A DNA stretch of 64,000 nucleotides from Epinephelus fuscoguttatus (taxonomy: Eukaryota > Chordata > Actinopteri > Perciformes > Serranidae): the NCBI RefSeq assembly GCF_011397635.1, contig NC_064761.1, positions 40,078,143 to 40,142,142 on the forward strand, read 5' to 3'. A model generated the notes under the pieces. It was not told where the DNA came from, did no database searches, and was given only the letters and a program-made list of their open reading frames with translations. The translations under genes and the position numbers were made by a program. Of this stretch, positions 1 to 9,695 are shown piece after piece; positions within the stretch are counted from its first letter, which is position 1, and every line of letters starts with the position of its first letter.

Positions 1-708
1 GCTTATTATTGTTACGGTCTTGATTGAATTTGCCTCGGGCCGTTTAATACCGGGTCTCGGTACCGATCCCTCAGCCTCAGCCGGCTTCTCTTTTATTGAT
101 TCCTACAGTTATCACCACTTAGCTTAGTATGAAATGAATGAATTCTCTCCCGGACTTTAACTTTTGACAGAGACAATGATAGTTGCCTAGCAACCAAGAT
201 GATAAATTTATCAATTTATCAGCGGCATAATCCGTGCAATCATTATGACCGCCTGTGGCCGAAGTAGGTAGCCTAGAAATCATCACATTTTTAATGCCTT
301 TTGTCACATTTGCTTAAATGACGTTTTAAATAGGCCTAAATAGGACAGGCTAAAGACGTTTTTAGGGAAAGTCAGGAACCAGCAGCACTGTAACTTTTAA
401 TTCAATAAAGTTCTTTGACATAGAAATTTGAAAACGGTCAAAATGCCTGTCATGACCGTGCCACACAGCGTTCCTCCGGTGCTTAGCAACGGTTGCTAAG
501 CTGCAGTCGCTCTGGGGGAGGGGCTAGCGTATGGGTTATTCGTTGACGTCACCGTTTGGAACGTTGATATGGCTTTGGTGCCTTTGTGACATCACGATGC
601 ACATTTTGCGAGTTAGTAAGTAAGAGTCGATTCTTCTGAACTCAGACTACAGTTGCAGACCGCACCTTGACTCTTTTAAATCGAGACGTTTGGAAGAAAT
701 AACTCAGC
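1..708. other. Upstream region of the first gene, no gene seen
   Basis: No convincing coding exon is visible here. The last 170 bases before the ATG at 709 probably hold the promoter of the intronless gene, with two CRE-like sites (annotated separately). No TATA box was recognised. Confidence 0.4.
544..594 (+). promoter_or_regulatory. Two CRE-like sites upstream of the 709-2169 gene
   Basis: A perfect palindromic CRE, TGACGTCA, lies at 544-551 and a one-mismatch copy, TGACATCA, at 587-594, about 115-165 bp before the start codon. CRE sites bind CREB/ATF factors and are frequent in promoters of germline and housekeeping genes. That they act on this gene is inference from position. Confidence 0.4.
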
Positions 709-2169
709 ATGACACCATCAACACAGTCATCTCAGCTGGGAGTGGACCAAGTTCTTCCATTTGCAGAGAGATTGTTCGAGCAGCTGTCAGGAGAGCAGCT
801 CCAAAAGCTAAGGGATGGGAAACCTGATGAGGCCACCAGAGATATGTTGGCGGAGCTGCTGATGGATCTGATGGGGTACCTGAAGGACTCCCTGACAAAT
901 GTGGACGAGAATCAAATGGTCACTGAAGAGAGCGTTGCGTCCACACTGGGCAATGTAGTCCCTGAGGCTTTTGCTCAGGCTCTGGGCGTCAGCGATCAGG
1001 AGCCAGGTGTCAGCTCTGAGACTCTAACCAAGATGATGTCTGAGGAGATTGCCAAGAGCATCAGCTCCTCCACCCGCACCAAGTGGGACACTCTGAGACT
1101 GACTGACATGATGGAACATGCTTGCAGCATGATAACATCATTCATGGGCAACGTCAGTTTATGTTGCAGAACAAGACGTGCAGATCTGGAGGCTGATGAC
1201 AATGACAGCTTCGACTTAACGTCTACACCGATAGAGAGCTCGGTGAAAACATCATTCATGGGCAACGTCAGTTTATGTTGCAGAAGAAGACGTGCATATC
1301 TGGAGGCTGATGACAATGACAGCTTCGACTTAACGTCTACACCGATAGAGAGCTCGGTGAAAACATCATTCATGGGCAACGCCAGTTTATGTTGCAGAAA
1401 AAGACGTGCAGATCTGGAGGCTGATGACAATGACAGCTTCGACTTAACGTCTACACCGATAGAGAGCTCGGTGAAAACATCATTCATGGGCAACGCCAGT
1501 TTATGTTGCAGAAGAAGACGTGCATATCTGGAGGCTGATGACAATGACAGCTTCGACTTAACGTCTACACCGATAGAGAGCTCCAAGCTGTCTTGGCTCT
1601 CTCCTGTGCAGATCTTAGTGGGATCAGAGGACAGAGTCGCACCAGCACCAGCACTAGAACCACCAGCAGAAGCAGCAGCAGCACTAGAACCAGCAGCAGC
1701 AGCAGCACTAGAACCAGCACTCAGTGTACCTGAGACAGATGCTGAACCTGTGCTGCATGTAACACCAGACGAGGATTTGAAGACAGAGAAAAACAAACTC
1801 TGTGTCAAAATTCTTGTTGATAAGCTGGTTACACGGGTCTACAAAAAAGCGAAGGTCAACATTCACTTCAAAGACCCCCATATCATCATCAACCGCCTGT
1901 TTGAAAAGGTATGGGCCGAAGTCCAGGGAGATGATTATGATATCATCCCGGAAACATTTAAACGCCTGGACAAGACCATTTTCAAGGACCTCTGTAGATT
2001 CTGGGGCTGTGCAGAGCTCGTTCTGGTTTCATTATGTCAAGAACAACCAGAAATGGATTATGCAGTCTGCACCTTTGCACGTCACCTTAAGACACCACAG
2101 AGAAGCACCATCTGCAGGTTCTTTTCCAGTCTGGGCAGAGTAATCTCCAGGAGGGTCAGTCCCATTTAG
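709..2169 (+). CDS. Intronless gene of unknown function with four 38-residue tandem repeats
   Basis: A 486-residue open frame from ATG (context CTCAGCATGA) to TAG. I do not recognise a named family. Residues 1-140 look helical and acidic (FAERLFEQLSGEQLQKL near the start). About residues 143-292 hold four copies of a 38-residue unit that begins TSFMGNVSLCCR and ends LTSTPIESSVK; each has a CCR cysteine pair and an acidic EADDNDSFD stretch. Residues 305-345 are low-complexity Ala/Pro/Glu from GCA-type triplets. The C-terminal 120 residues form a basic, probably globular segment (KLVTRVYKKAKVNIHF, IFKDLCRFWGCAELVLVS). This general look (single exon, KxxIFKDLCKxWG-like C-terminus) resembles lineage-specific multicopy teleost proteins, but that is recollection. 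Codon use looks normal and the C-terminal part does not look random, so I think it is a real gene; a retrogene or young paralogue is possible. No AATAAA is evident within 1.5 kb downstream. Confidence 0.65.
   Translation: MTPSTQSSQLGVDQVLPFAERLFEQLSGEQLQKLRDGKPDEATRDMLAELLMDLMGYLKDSLTNVDENQMVTEESVASTLGNVVPEAFAQALGVSDQEPGVSSETLTKMMSEEIAKSISSSTRTKWDTLRLTDMMEHACSMITSFMGNVSLCCRTRRADLEADDNDSFDLTSTPIESSVKTSFMGNVSLCCRRRRAYLEADDNDSFDLTSTPIESSVKTSFMGNASLCCRKRRADLEADDNDSFDLTSTPIESSVKTSFMGNASLCCRRRRAYLEADDNDSFDLTSTPIESSKLSWLSPVQILVGSEDRVAPAPALEPPAEAAAALEPAAAAALEPALSVPETDAEPVLHVTPDEDLKTEKNKLCVKILVDKLVTRVYKKAKVNIHFKDPHIIINRLFEKVWAEVQGDDYDIIPETFKRLDKTIFKDLCRFWGCAELVLVSLCQEQPEMDYAVCTFARHLKTPQRSTICRFFSSLGRVISRRVSPI
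1135..1585 (+). repeat. 114-bp coding minisatellite, 4 copies
   Basis: The motif CATGGGCAACG recurs at 1143, 1257, 1371 and 1485, exactly 114 bp apart, so each unit adds 38 codons and keeps the frame. Units differ by only a few bases (for example GTC/GCC and GATCTG/TATCTG). A and C forms alternate partly, suggesting duplication of a two-unit block. The last copy is cut short at about 1585. Confidence 0.9.
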
Positions 2170-2202
2170 GTGACGTATAATGGGCTCTGTGCACCAGCTC
2201 CA

Positions 2203-2223
2203 CTACTTCCTGAAAGGAAGTAG
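2203..2223. repeat. Small hairpin
   Basis: CTACTTCC (2203-2210) and GGAAGTAG (2216-2223) are perfect 8-bp inverted arms around a 5-base loop, just before the larger palindrome. Confidence 0.7.
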
Positions 2224-2227
2224 GCAT

Positions 2228-2346
2228 GAGTATTTCCTGTCCTATACTAATGGATTAAGTGATTAATCAGGTGTGTGCTGGGTGTGGCACACCCAGCACA
2301 CACCTGATTAATCACTTAATCCATTAGTATAGGACAGGAAATACTC
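2228..2346. repeat. Perfect 59-bp-arm palindrome
   Basis: Positions 2228-2286 and 2288-2346 are exact reverse complements, 59 of 59, with one base (2287) at the centre. Outer inverted arms of 14 bp (2180-2193 and 2352-2365, ATGGGCTCTGTGCA) extend the symmetry but are separated by unequal gaps (34 and 5 bp). It begins 59 bp after the stop codon of the preceding gene and may lie in its 3' UTR. Confidence 0.95.
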
Positions 2347-2569
2347 AATGCTGCACAGAGCCCATAGGATTCATGCTGGAGGAAAAAATTGGCGTGAGGC
2401 TTTTTTCTTCCAACATGAATTCAATAGAGGGCTCATGTCCTGCCTCCCATCCCACCCAGGTGACCTCCAGGTTACCTTTTGGACACATGTGAGACAGGAC
2501 TTGAGCTCTCAGGACCACCTTGGAAGTCAGCAGTGCAACCTCACAGGTGAGGGATCAATTTCCGGTCCT

Positions 2570-2645
2570 GAGCCTTTGTGAGTTTGTGTGTTGACTACCT
2601 GGGTGACGGGTTTTCTCCGGGTGCTCCGGTTCTCCCGTTTTGTTT
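2570..2645 (+). repeat. Fragment of a common fish interspersed repeat
   Basis: The stretch around GGGTTTTCTCCGGGTGCTCC (2608-2628) resembles a widespread fish repeat that contains GTGGGTTTTCTCCGGGTACT. Only a short piece is present. Recognition is from memory; the class is not assigned. Confidence 0.4.
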
Positions 2646-3579
2646 TTTTTTGTTTTTTTTTTCAAGCCATGCAGCAAAAGCTAATTGGTTTATTGTTTTT
2701 CAATTGGAATACAACAAGTACATCAATTAAAAAAACAAAATTGGATCTCATCTCTCTTGTCATTATCTGTCATAGCTGTAAATATTCAAGTCAGACTAAC
2801 CTGTTGATTCAGTTTCCCAGGTTAAAGGTTTTGTGTAGAAAAAACACAGAAAATATTTCTTTTTCATGTGAAAAGCAGTTTCTTTAGCATAAAAGTTTGC
2901 TTTTGATATTTAAACTATGTTTTTCTGATAATACCCTTTGTAGCAAGGTTCTGTTCAAAAGAAAATCATAGACTATATACAAGATTTCAAAATATGAAAT
3001 CAATTAATTTGTCTCATAATGTGTCAGTGATCAATATTAGTCTGTCTGACTGCTAAGCGGATGTTGTCATGTTTTCCATTACTAAGTCATCCTGTTCTTC
3101 ACACACGACCTTTATTTGTCCACCACGAAAGGAACTTTCTGGCACCAACAGCACATGACAGCCACTGTCGGTCTTAACATAAACACTCCGTGAAGTGAAC
3201 CGGAACATAACAGGAAGTTAGATGGTTTGCCTTCAAATTAAAAGCGTAGAAATGGTCATTTAAAATGTGACTGATTTGATCCATCAGCTCGAGACCATTC
3301 TTTAAAAATTTATATTTATTTATTGATGTTTTTTACCCAAACACAGAGCAGTCTGCAAAAGAAAACACAGACTTAAGAAGATATAATTCCACAAGATAGG
3401 GCCCCCACCACCAGACCAAGGACCATATTAAAAGCAGTGACATCACATATTAAAAAAATTCAGTTATACATGTCTGCACACATGTGCATGTGCACATATG
3501 AAACATATAACCCACAACAGACTGTGAAGTATTTCCCATGTAGCTCATTCTGATGCCGTATATGAGGAAATGTCTTTCA

Positions 3580-3670
3580 GCCACATAATATTAATAATAC
3601 ATTTTATTTATAATGCACTTTACATTCTGGGGAATCTCAAAGTGCTATAAAACAAATGATAAAAACAACA
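3580..3670 (-). mobile_element. LINE (L2/CR1-like) 3'-end fragment
   Basis: Read on the minus strand this ends in the pattern AGCACTTTGAGATTCC ... ATAAATAAAATGTATTATTAAT, typical of fish L2-type LINE tails, where a short-repeat tail follows the conserved AGCACTTTG-like motif. No coding part remains. Confidence 0.45.
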
Positions 3671-4215
3671 GTGTGGACACATAATGACTGCAAGGTTATG
3701 TATCTTGGAAATATAAATGATAATGTCATAGATTATGGTAGATATGTGGCCAAGATATAATCCATCACATACTAGAAGGAACTAGTACAAGACTGAACCT
3801 GTTACAAGAAAACAATGGTTGGATACTAGAGATTTATACTATGGGAAAAAAATGAAAAAATGTATAAAGAACTAGATGATTTATGAGTCAGTGGAAAAAA
3901 CATTTTGACTAACTGACTTATGAATTTCAAGATCCTATACGCACACACCCTTTTTGTTAAAAATGGACATTTGTAGCCATGACTGTTGTATTTCTCACCT
4001 TTTTTGCTTACTTTGCTTGAATTTTCTCTTTACCTTTCTGGTAAGTTATTATTGTAGCCTACTTGTGGTTGTATACACAAACTAAAACTCTTGAAACATT
4101 AAAGTAAAAAAAATAAATAAATAAAAAGCTGTATGGAGACAGGGCAAGGATCTGCACTATTCCACAACAAAGCAATACATGTATTACCAGCAATCATAGA
4201 ACCTCACAAAAAACA

Positions 4216-4236
4216 ACACACACACACACACACACA
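4216..4236. repeat. CA dinucleotide microsatellite
   Basis: An uninterrupted run of about ten CA units, followed closely by an ATTT tetranucleotide run at about 4248-4272. Confidence 0.85.
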
Positions 4237-5148
4237 TTGTTTCTTCCTTTTTATTTATTTATTTATTTATATTGTTGAACATCGTAGAACATACAACATC
4301 TCATGAAGGATGTTCCTTATGTAAAAATACAGAGCAAAATAATAATTTAATTATAAGATTAAGATAAGATTAATAATAAGAGTAAGTTAATAAATTAAAG
4401 CACCAGCTATACAACACTGAACAAAACCGGGCGAAAACATCAAGACCAACGACAAGGATCATAATTCAAAACAGTGAGAGTTTAGAAAAGTCGACACTTA
4501 TCTCTCTTGCAGTCCTGCTAGAGTTCCCTTTTTCCCGTGACAAGAAAAATTAAAGTAATTTATAAAACAGTGACTGTTTCTCCACTTGCTACAATATATA
4601 TGTTATTTACCCATAATAAATTATATTCATTACGTCAGAGACAGATGAATTCAAATTATCCATAAAAAAAGAATGTGAGAGATATTAAATGTTGGAATGT
4701 TGTCAGTCTGCAGCTTGTTGTTTTTGGGAAGAGGGATGTCACATGTATGTGTCACCTGGTAAGGTTAGCTCAGGTGAACAGGGGAGCTATCTAAAATAGA
4801 AGGGAAAATAGTAGTTAATGTGCCAAATGATAGTGAAAAACAAAGTGCTATTATATTGAAAGGTTACCCGGAAGCGTCAGTGAGCCTGTCATGATGGACT
4901 CAGTGCCATAGAGTCGTGACAACGGAAGTCTGAAATGCTTGTGCGTCGCGTGACTCATGTAGACCTAGGATAGTTCCTGGAAGTTACTGGCGGGCCGTTT
5001 AAACGCATAATACTGGACTGATCCAAGATGGCGAGCTGAACAGGTGTGTTGTGTGGAGCTTGCCATGCTGAAACCAAGTTGGCTCGACTGAAACTTTGAA
5101 TCCCCATGATGGAAAAGAAAATGGAATCACAAAACAAAAATCAATCTG

Positions 5149-5318
5149 GGGCGTTGGTGGCTTAGTGGTAGAGCAGGCGCCCCATGTACAAGGCTGTTGC
5201 CGCAGCGGCCCAGGTTCGACTCCAGCCTGTGTCCCTTTGCTGCATGTCACTCCCTCTCTCTCCCCCCTTCATGCTCATCTGTCCTATCAAATAAAACAAA
5301 CAAAACAAAAACAAAAAG
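5149..5318 (+). mobile_element. tRNA-derived SINE, full length with target-site duplication
   Basis: Starts GGGCGTTGGTGGCTTAGTGG, with pol III A-box (TGGCTTAGTGG) and B-box (GGTTCGACTCC) about 50 bp apart, a CT-rich body and an A-rich CAAAA tail. The 9-bp direct repeat ATCAATCTG flanks it (5140-5148 and 5319-5327). It sits inside the presumed 5' part of the LINE. A second copy in the opposite orientation is at 34181-34366. The tRNA-like head lacks a proper tRNA fold, so this is not a tRNA gene. Confidence 0.85.
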
Positions 5319-5694
5319 ATCAATCTGCCAAATGGAAAGGTCCGAAGCCTCAGCCACAAAGTGGAAAACTAGTGGCGGGAAGAAAAAAAAAAAAAGAAAT
5401 GGATTGAGGCAAGGGAGAAGAATTCTTTGTATTTTTGTAATCTGGAAAAAATCAGGCAACAGAATAACTCAATATCTTGTTTAATGACAGATGGGGTAGA
5501 AAATAAAAATCCGAAATGTATAGAAAATATTATTTGGCAGTAGACGCTGACATTTTATTTGATAAAATTAAATATGTTATCCCATGTATCAATGACTCGT
5601 TCAAACAGCTGTGTGAGTCAGATCTGAAGATTGGGGAGTTGGATTCTGGTGTTTTGAAAATGACAATCAACAAATCCCCAGGTAGGGCCTACAG

Positions 5695-6561
5695 ATGGAC
5701 TCACTTTTAGACGTTAGAAATATGTTATTTAGTGCCATAATAGAATGCATGGAAAAGAAAGAGCTGACGTCGAGTATGAAGCAAGGCTTAATTACTCTGA
5801 TCCCAAAAACTGGCAAAGATAAAAGATTTTTAGACAATTTAAGACCAATCACATTGCTGAACACTGACTATAAAATACTTTCCGGGGTGGCTGCAGCTAG
5901 GCTTAAGAGCGGAATTTCATCTTTTATTAGTGAGATGCAGTCCAGCTTTTTGAAAGGCAGGTCAATCCACAATAACATAAGACTGGCTCTAGACCTATTG
6001 GACCATAGCTACATTATTCAGGACAGTGGAATTATATTATTTTTAGATTTTTATAAAGCATTCGATTCGGTTGAACACATATTTTTGTTAGAAACCTTAC
6101 ATCATGTTGGCTTTGGTGAAAGATTTATTAGTACAATCCAGATGCTGTATAAGGGAAATAGCTCTGTAGCTCTAGGATACGGCACCTGTTCAAGATTTGA
6201 TGTGAAGCGTGGCATATGGCAAGGGTGCAGTGGTTCACCGCTTTTATTTATTTTGGTAGCAGAAATGTTGGCAATCTCTATCAAAAACAGTCAGTTGGAA
6301 GGTGTGTCTGTGATGGGCAGACAAATTACAATAAGTCAGCTGGCAGAGGACACAGTTTTATTTTTAAAAAATGACAACCAGATCCACATTGCCATACAGC
6401 TCAATAACCACTTTTCCAAAGCATCAGGTCCTCTTTTGAATCTTGATAAATGTGATGTCTTAACTCTACATGACTGGCCCCTGCAGCCATTATACAATAT
6501 TCAAGTGAAGAAAGAGGTCAAATATCGCGACTCATTTATCCAGCCTCCTCTTTACCTATAA
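5695..6561 (+). pseudogene. LINE reverse transcriptase fragment, inactive
   Basis: A 288-codon open stretch covering the fingers and palm of an L1-type reverse transcriptase. Conserved blocks in order: LITLIPKTGKD, LRPITLLNTDYKI, QSSFLKGRSIHNN, LFLDFYKAFDSVEH, GIWQGCSGSP and QLAEDTVLF. Replacement of the catalytic ADD by AED and frameshifts at both ends mark it as a pseudogene. Confidence 0.8.
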
Positions 6562-6581
6562 CAACAAAGCTGATTAAGGAT

Positions 6582-7250
6582 ATGAATAAGGTCAATTTTG
6601 ATTTTATATGGAGGAATAAGTGCCATTATTTGAGGAAGAGCAATGTGGTTAAGAGCTATGAAGATGGAGGCTTGAATGTCATTGACTTTGATGTCATGAA
6701 TGGGGTGTTAAAGTTGAAGTGGATAAAATCTTTTGTTAATAACAGTCAGTCTTTTTGGTTTATTGTCTCCAATGCAATCTTCCAGAGAATGGGTGGTATA
6801 GATTTATTATTGAGATGTGATTTTGAAAGTAAGTCCTTGCCAGTCAAACTCTCAGACTTCCACCAGCAGGCTCTACTCTATTGGAAATTAATGTATAAGC
6901 ATAACTTCACTCCACACAATACTCGGGTTTGGAATAACAGATACATATTACTCAATAGGAAATCAGTGTTTGTGGAGGAGTGGAGAGCCAGGGGGATTTG
7001 GGCTGTTGCCCACTTTATGGATGATGGGGGGAATGTGCTGGAGCACGGAAGGTTCTGTGATAAATATCAATTACATTGTACTGTGAGATATTATAATAAA
7101 CTCATGAAAGCTATACCAACAGCCTTTAAGACAATGGTACAACAGGATTTTTTATATTCTAAGGTATCCAAGAATCTGAGACAGCTCTGCGTGGAAGGAA
7201 TTGAGTTTCGCAGTGTAAAATGCTCAAATAAAGTAATCAGAGTCCTCTAA
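6582..7250 (+). pseudogene. LINE ORF2 C-terminal fragment
   Basis: A 222-codon frame that continues the element after a frameshift near 6560. It has the FIWRNKCHYLRK and GGLNVIDFDVMNGVLKLKWIK segments usual after the RT domain in fish Tx1/L1 elements. It ends at a stop near 7250; the sequence after it (7255-7510) is unrelated and without a recognised gene. Confidence 0.7.
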
Positions 7251-7514
7251 CTAAAAAATTTTTTCCTAATCCAATTGACCCTTCACTAAGCCCCTCCCCC
7301 CTTAGTTACTGTTGCCACGTCCGTCAAGCTTTCGCTCCTAGCATAAGAAATGTGGAGTTTTCAGCGATATCAGTGAGAGATATTCCAAAGGAAATAACAT
7401 CAAATTTCTGGAAGAACTGTTCGGAGATATCAGAGAGAAGCTGACAGAAAGGTCTTCAATATGCATGTGAGAGCTACATTCACAATATCATCTGCTGGCG
7501 CAGTATAAATCACA

Positions 7515-7963
7515 AGAAGGAAGGAAGGAGGGAGGAAAAACAGGGAAGGAGGGGAAGAAGGAAGGAAAAAGAGAGAGACAGGAAGGAAGGAAAGAAGGAA
7601 GGGAAGGAGGATGGAGGAAGGAGGAAGGACAGAAGGAAGGAAGGAGGGAGGAAAGAAAGTGAGGAGGGAGGAAGGAAAAGAGGAAGGAAGGAGGGAGGAA
7701 GAAAGGAAAGAAGGGAGGAAGGAAAAGAGGAAGGAAGGAGGGAGGAAGAAAGGAAAGAAGGGAGGAAGGAAAAGAGGAAGGAAGGAAAGGAGGAAAGAAG
7801 GAAGGAAGGAGGTAGGAAAGACAGGGAGGAAGAAAGGAAAGAAGGGAGGAAGGAAAAGAGGAAGGAAGGAAGGAAAGGAGGAAAGAAGGAAGGAAGGAGG
7901 TAGGAAAGACAGGGAGGGAGGGAGGGGAAGAAGGTAGGAAAAAAGAGAAAGAGGGAGGAACGA

Positions 7964-8003
<40 letters not shown>

Positions 8004-9695
8004 AGGAAGGAGGATGGAGGAAGGAAAGGAGGAAGAAAGGAAGGGAGGAAAGACAGGAAGGAAGGAGGGAGGACAGACGGGGAGGGAGGGGAAGAAGGAA
8101 GGAAAAAAGAGAACGGGAGAAAGGAAGGAAAGAAGGAAGGAAGGAAAGAGGGAGGAAAGAAAGAAAGAGAGAAGAAGGAAGGAATGAAGGAAGGAAGGAA
8201 GGAAGGAAGGAAGGAGGGAGAAAGGGAGGAAAGACAGGGAAGGAGGGGAAGAAGGAAGGAAAAAAGAGAGAGGGAGGGAGGAAGGAAAGAAGGAAGGGAG
8301 GGAGGGATGGAGGAAGGAAGGAAGAAAGGAAAGAAGGAAGGAAGGAACAAAGACAGGAAGGAAGGAAGGAAGGAGGAAGGAAAGACAGGGAAGGAGGAGG
8401 GAGGGAGGGATGGAGGAAGGAAGGAAGAAAGGAAAGAAGGAAGGAAGGAAGGAAGGAAGGAAGGAAGGAAGGAGGAAGGAAGGAGGAAGGAAAGACATGG
8501 AAGGAGGGGAAGGAGGAAGGAAAAAAGAGAGAGGGAGGGAGGAAGGAAAGGAGGAAGGAAAGGAGGATGGAGGAAGGAAAGAGAGAAGGAGGGAGGGAGG
8601 AAGGAAGGAGAGAAGGAAAGAAGGAGGGAGGGAAGAAAGAGGGAAGGAGGTGAAGAAGGAAGGAAAAAAGAGAAAGACGGGGAAGGAAGGAAGGAAGGAA
8701 GGAAAGAAGGAAGGAGGATGGAGGAAGGGAAGAAGGAAGGAGACAGGAAAGAAAGAGAGGAGGGATAGAGGAAGGAAAAGAGGAAGGGAGGAAGGAGGGA
8801 GGGATGGAGGAAGGAAGGAAGAAAGGAAAGAAGGAGGAAGGAAAGACAGGGAAGGAGGGGAAGGAGGAAGGAAGGAAAGAAGGAAGGAAGGAAGGAGGAG
8901 GAAAGAAATAGAGAAGGAGGGAGGGAGGAAGGAAGGACAGAAGGAAAAGAGGAGGGAGGAAAGAAAGAGAGAAGGAGGGAGGGAGGAAGGAAAGAAGGAA
9001 GGGAGGGAGGGATGGAGGAAGGAAGGAAGAAAGGAAAGAAGGAAGGAAGGAAGGAAGGAAGAAGGAAAGACAGGGAAGGAGGAGGGAGGGAGGGATGGAG
9101 GAAGGAAGGAAGAAAGGAAGGAAGGAAGGAAGGAAGGAAGGAAGGAAGGAAAGACAGGGAAGGAGGGGAAGGAGGAAGGAAAAAGGAGAGGGAGGGAGGA
9201 AGGAAAGAAGGAAGGGAAGGAGGATGGAGGAAGGAAAGAAGGAAGGAAGGAGGGAGAAAGGGAGGAAAGACAAGGAGGGAGGGGAAGAAGGAAGGAAAAG
9301 AGAAAGGGAGGGAGGAAGGAAGAAAGAGGGAAGGAGGGAAGAAGGAAGGAAAAAAGAGGAAGAGAGGAGGGAGGAAGGAAGGAAAGAAGGAAGGAAGGAA
9401 GGAGGAGGAAAGAAATAGAGAAGGAGGGAGGAAGGAAGGACAGAAGGAAAAGAGGGAGGAAAGAAAGAGAGAAGAAGGGAGGGAGGGATGGAGGAAGGAA
9501 GAAAGGAAAGAAGGATGGGAGGAAGGAAAGGAAAGGAGGAAGGAAGGAAGGAAGGAAGGAAGGAAGGGAGGAAAGACAGGGAGGGAGGGGAAGAAGGAAG
9601 GAAAAAAGGGAGGAAGGAAGGAAAGAAAGAGGGAAGGAGGGGAAGAAGGAAGGAAAAAAGAGAAAGAGGGAGGGGGAAGGAAAGAAGGAAGGAAG
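7515..9695 (+). repeat. 2.2-kb GGAA-type purine microsatellite
   Basis: The + strand is almost only A and G for about 2.18 kb, made of GGAA, GGAGGGA, AAAG and GATGGAGG-like units; a pure AAAG run lies at 7963-8004. The long minus-strand frames through it (Ser/Pro/Phe/Leu only) follow from the composition and are not genes. Longer blocks around GGGATGGAGGAAGGAAGGAA recur near 8305, 8408, 8810, 9010 and 9092, showing larger duplications within it. It could form triplex DNA and offers many ETS (GGAA) half-sites. Confidence 0.95.

Larger units (their letters stand above)
2646..4985. other. Intergenic region with AT-rich repeats, no gene seen
   Basis: No exon with plausible splice sites was seen. 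The region has a possible LINE 3' end at 3580-3670, a CA microsatellite near 4220, an ATTT run (4248-4272) and an AAAT run near 4110. The remainder is AT-rich sequence without recognised content. Confidence 0.5.
4985..7255 (+). mobile_element. Broken L1/Tx1-type LINE, with internal deletion and nested SINE
   Basis: Reverse-transcriptase coding sequence runs in three different frames: about 5516-5710, 5695-6561 and 6582-7250. Recognisable motifs include the NKSPG segment, LITLIPKTGKD, LRPITLLN and FLDFYKAFDS. The central part is a non-LTR reverse transcriptase and the last frame matches the region after it (FIWRNK, GGLNVIDFD). The usual catalytic ADD is AED (in QLAEDTVLF) and the normal GCPLSP-like motif reads GCSGSP, so the enzyme is dead apart from the frameshifts. 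The sequence CAAGATGGCG at 5024 looks like the YY1-type start of L1 5' UTRs, so 4985-5500 may be the 5' end, joined to the RT by a deletion that removed most of ORF1 and the endonuclease. That 5' assignment is inference; the RT part is firm. Confidence 0.75.

Noticed and set aside
996-1808. 270-codon antisense frame opposite the repeat-bearing gene
   Set aside because: The 114-bp units are multiples of three, so open frames persist on the other strand; no start context or family features.
5149-5230. Possible tRNA gene
   Set aside because: A and B boxes are present but no cloverleaf; tail and flanking duplication mark it as a SINE. The same holds for 34181-34366 and 43480-43839.
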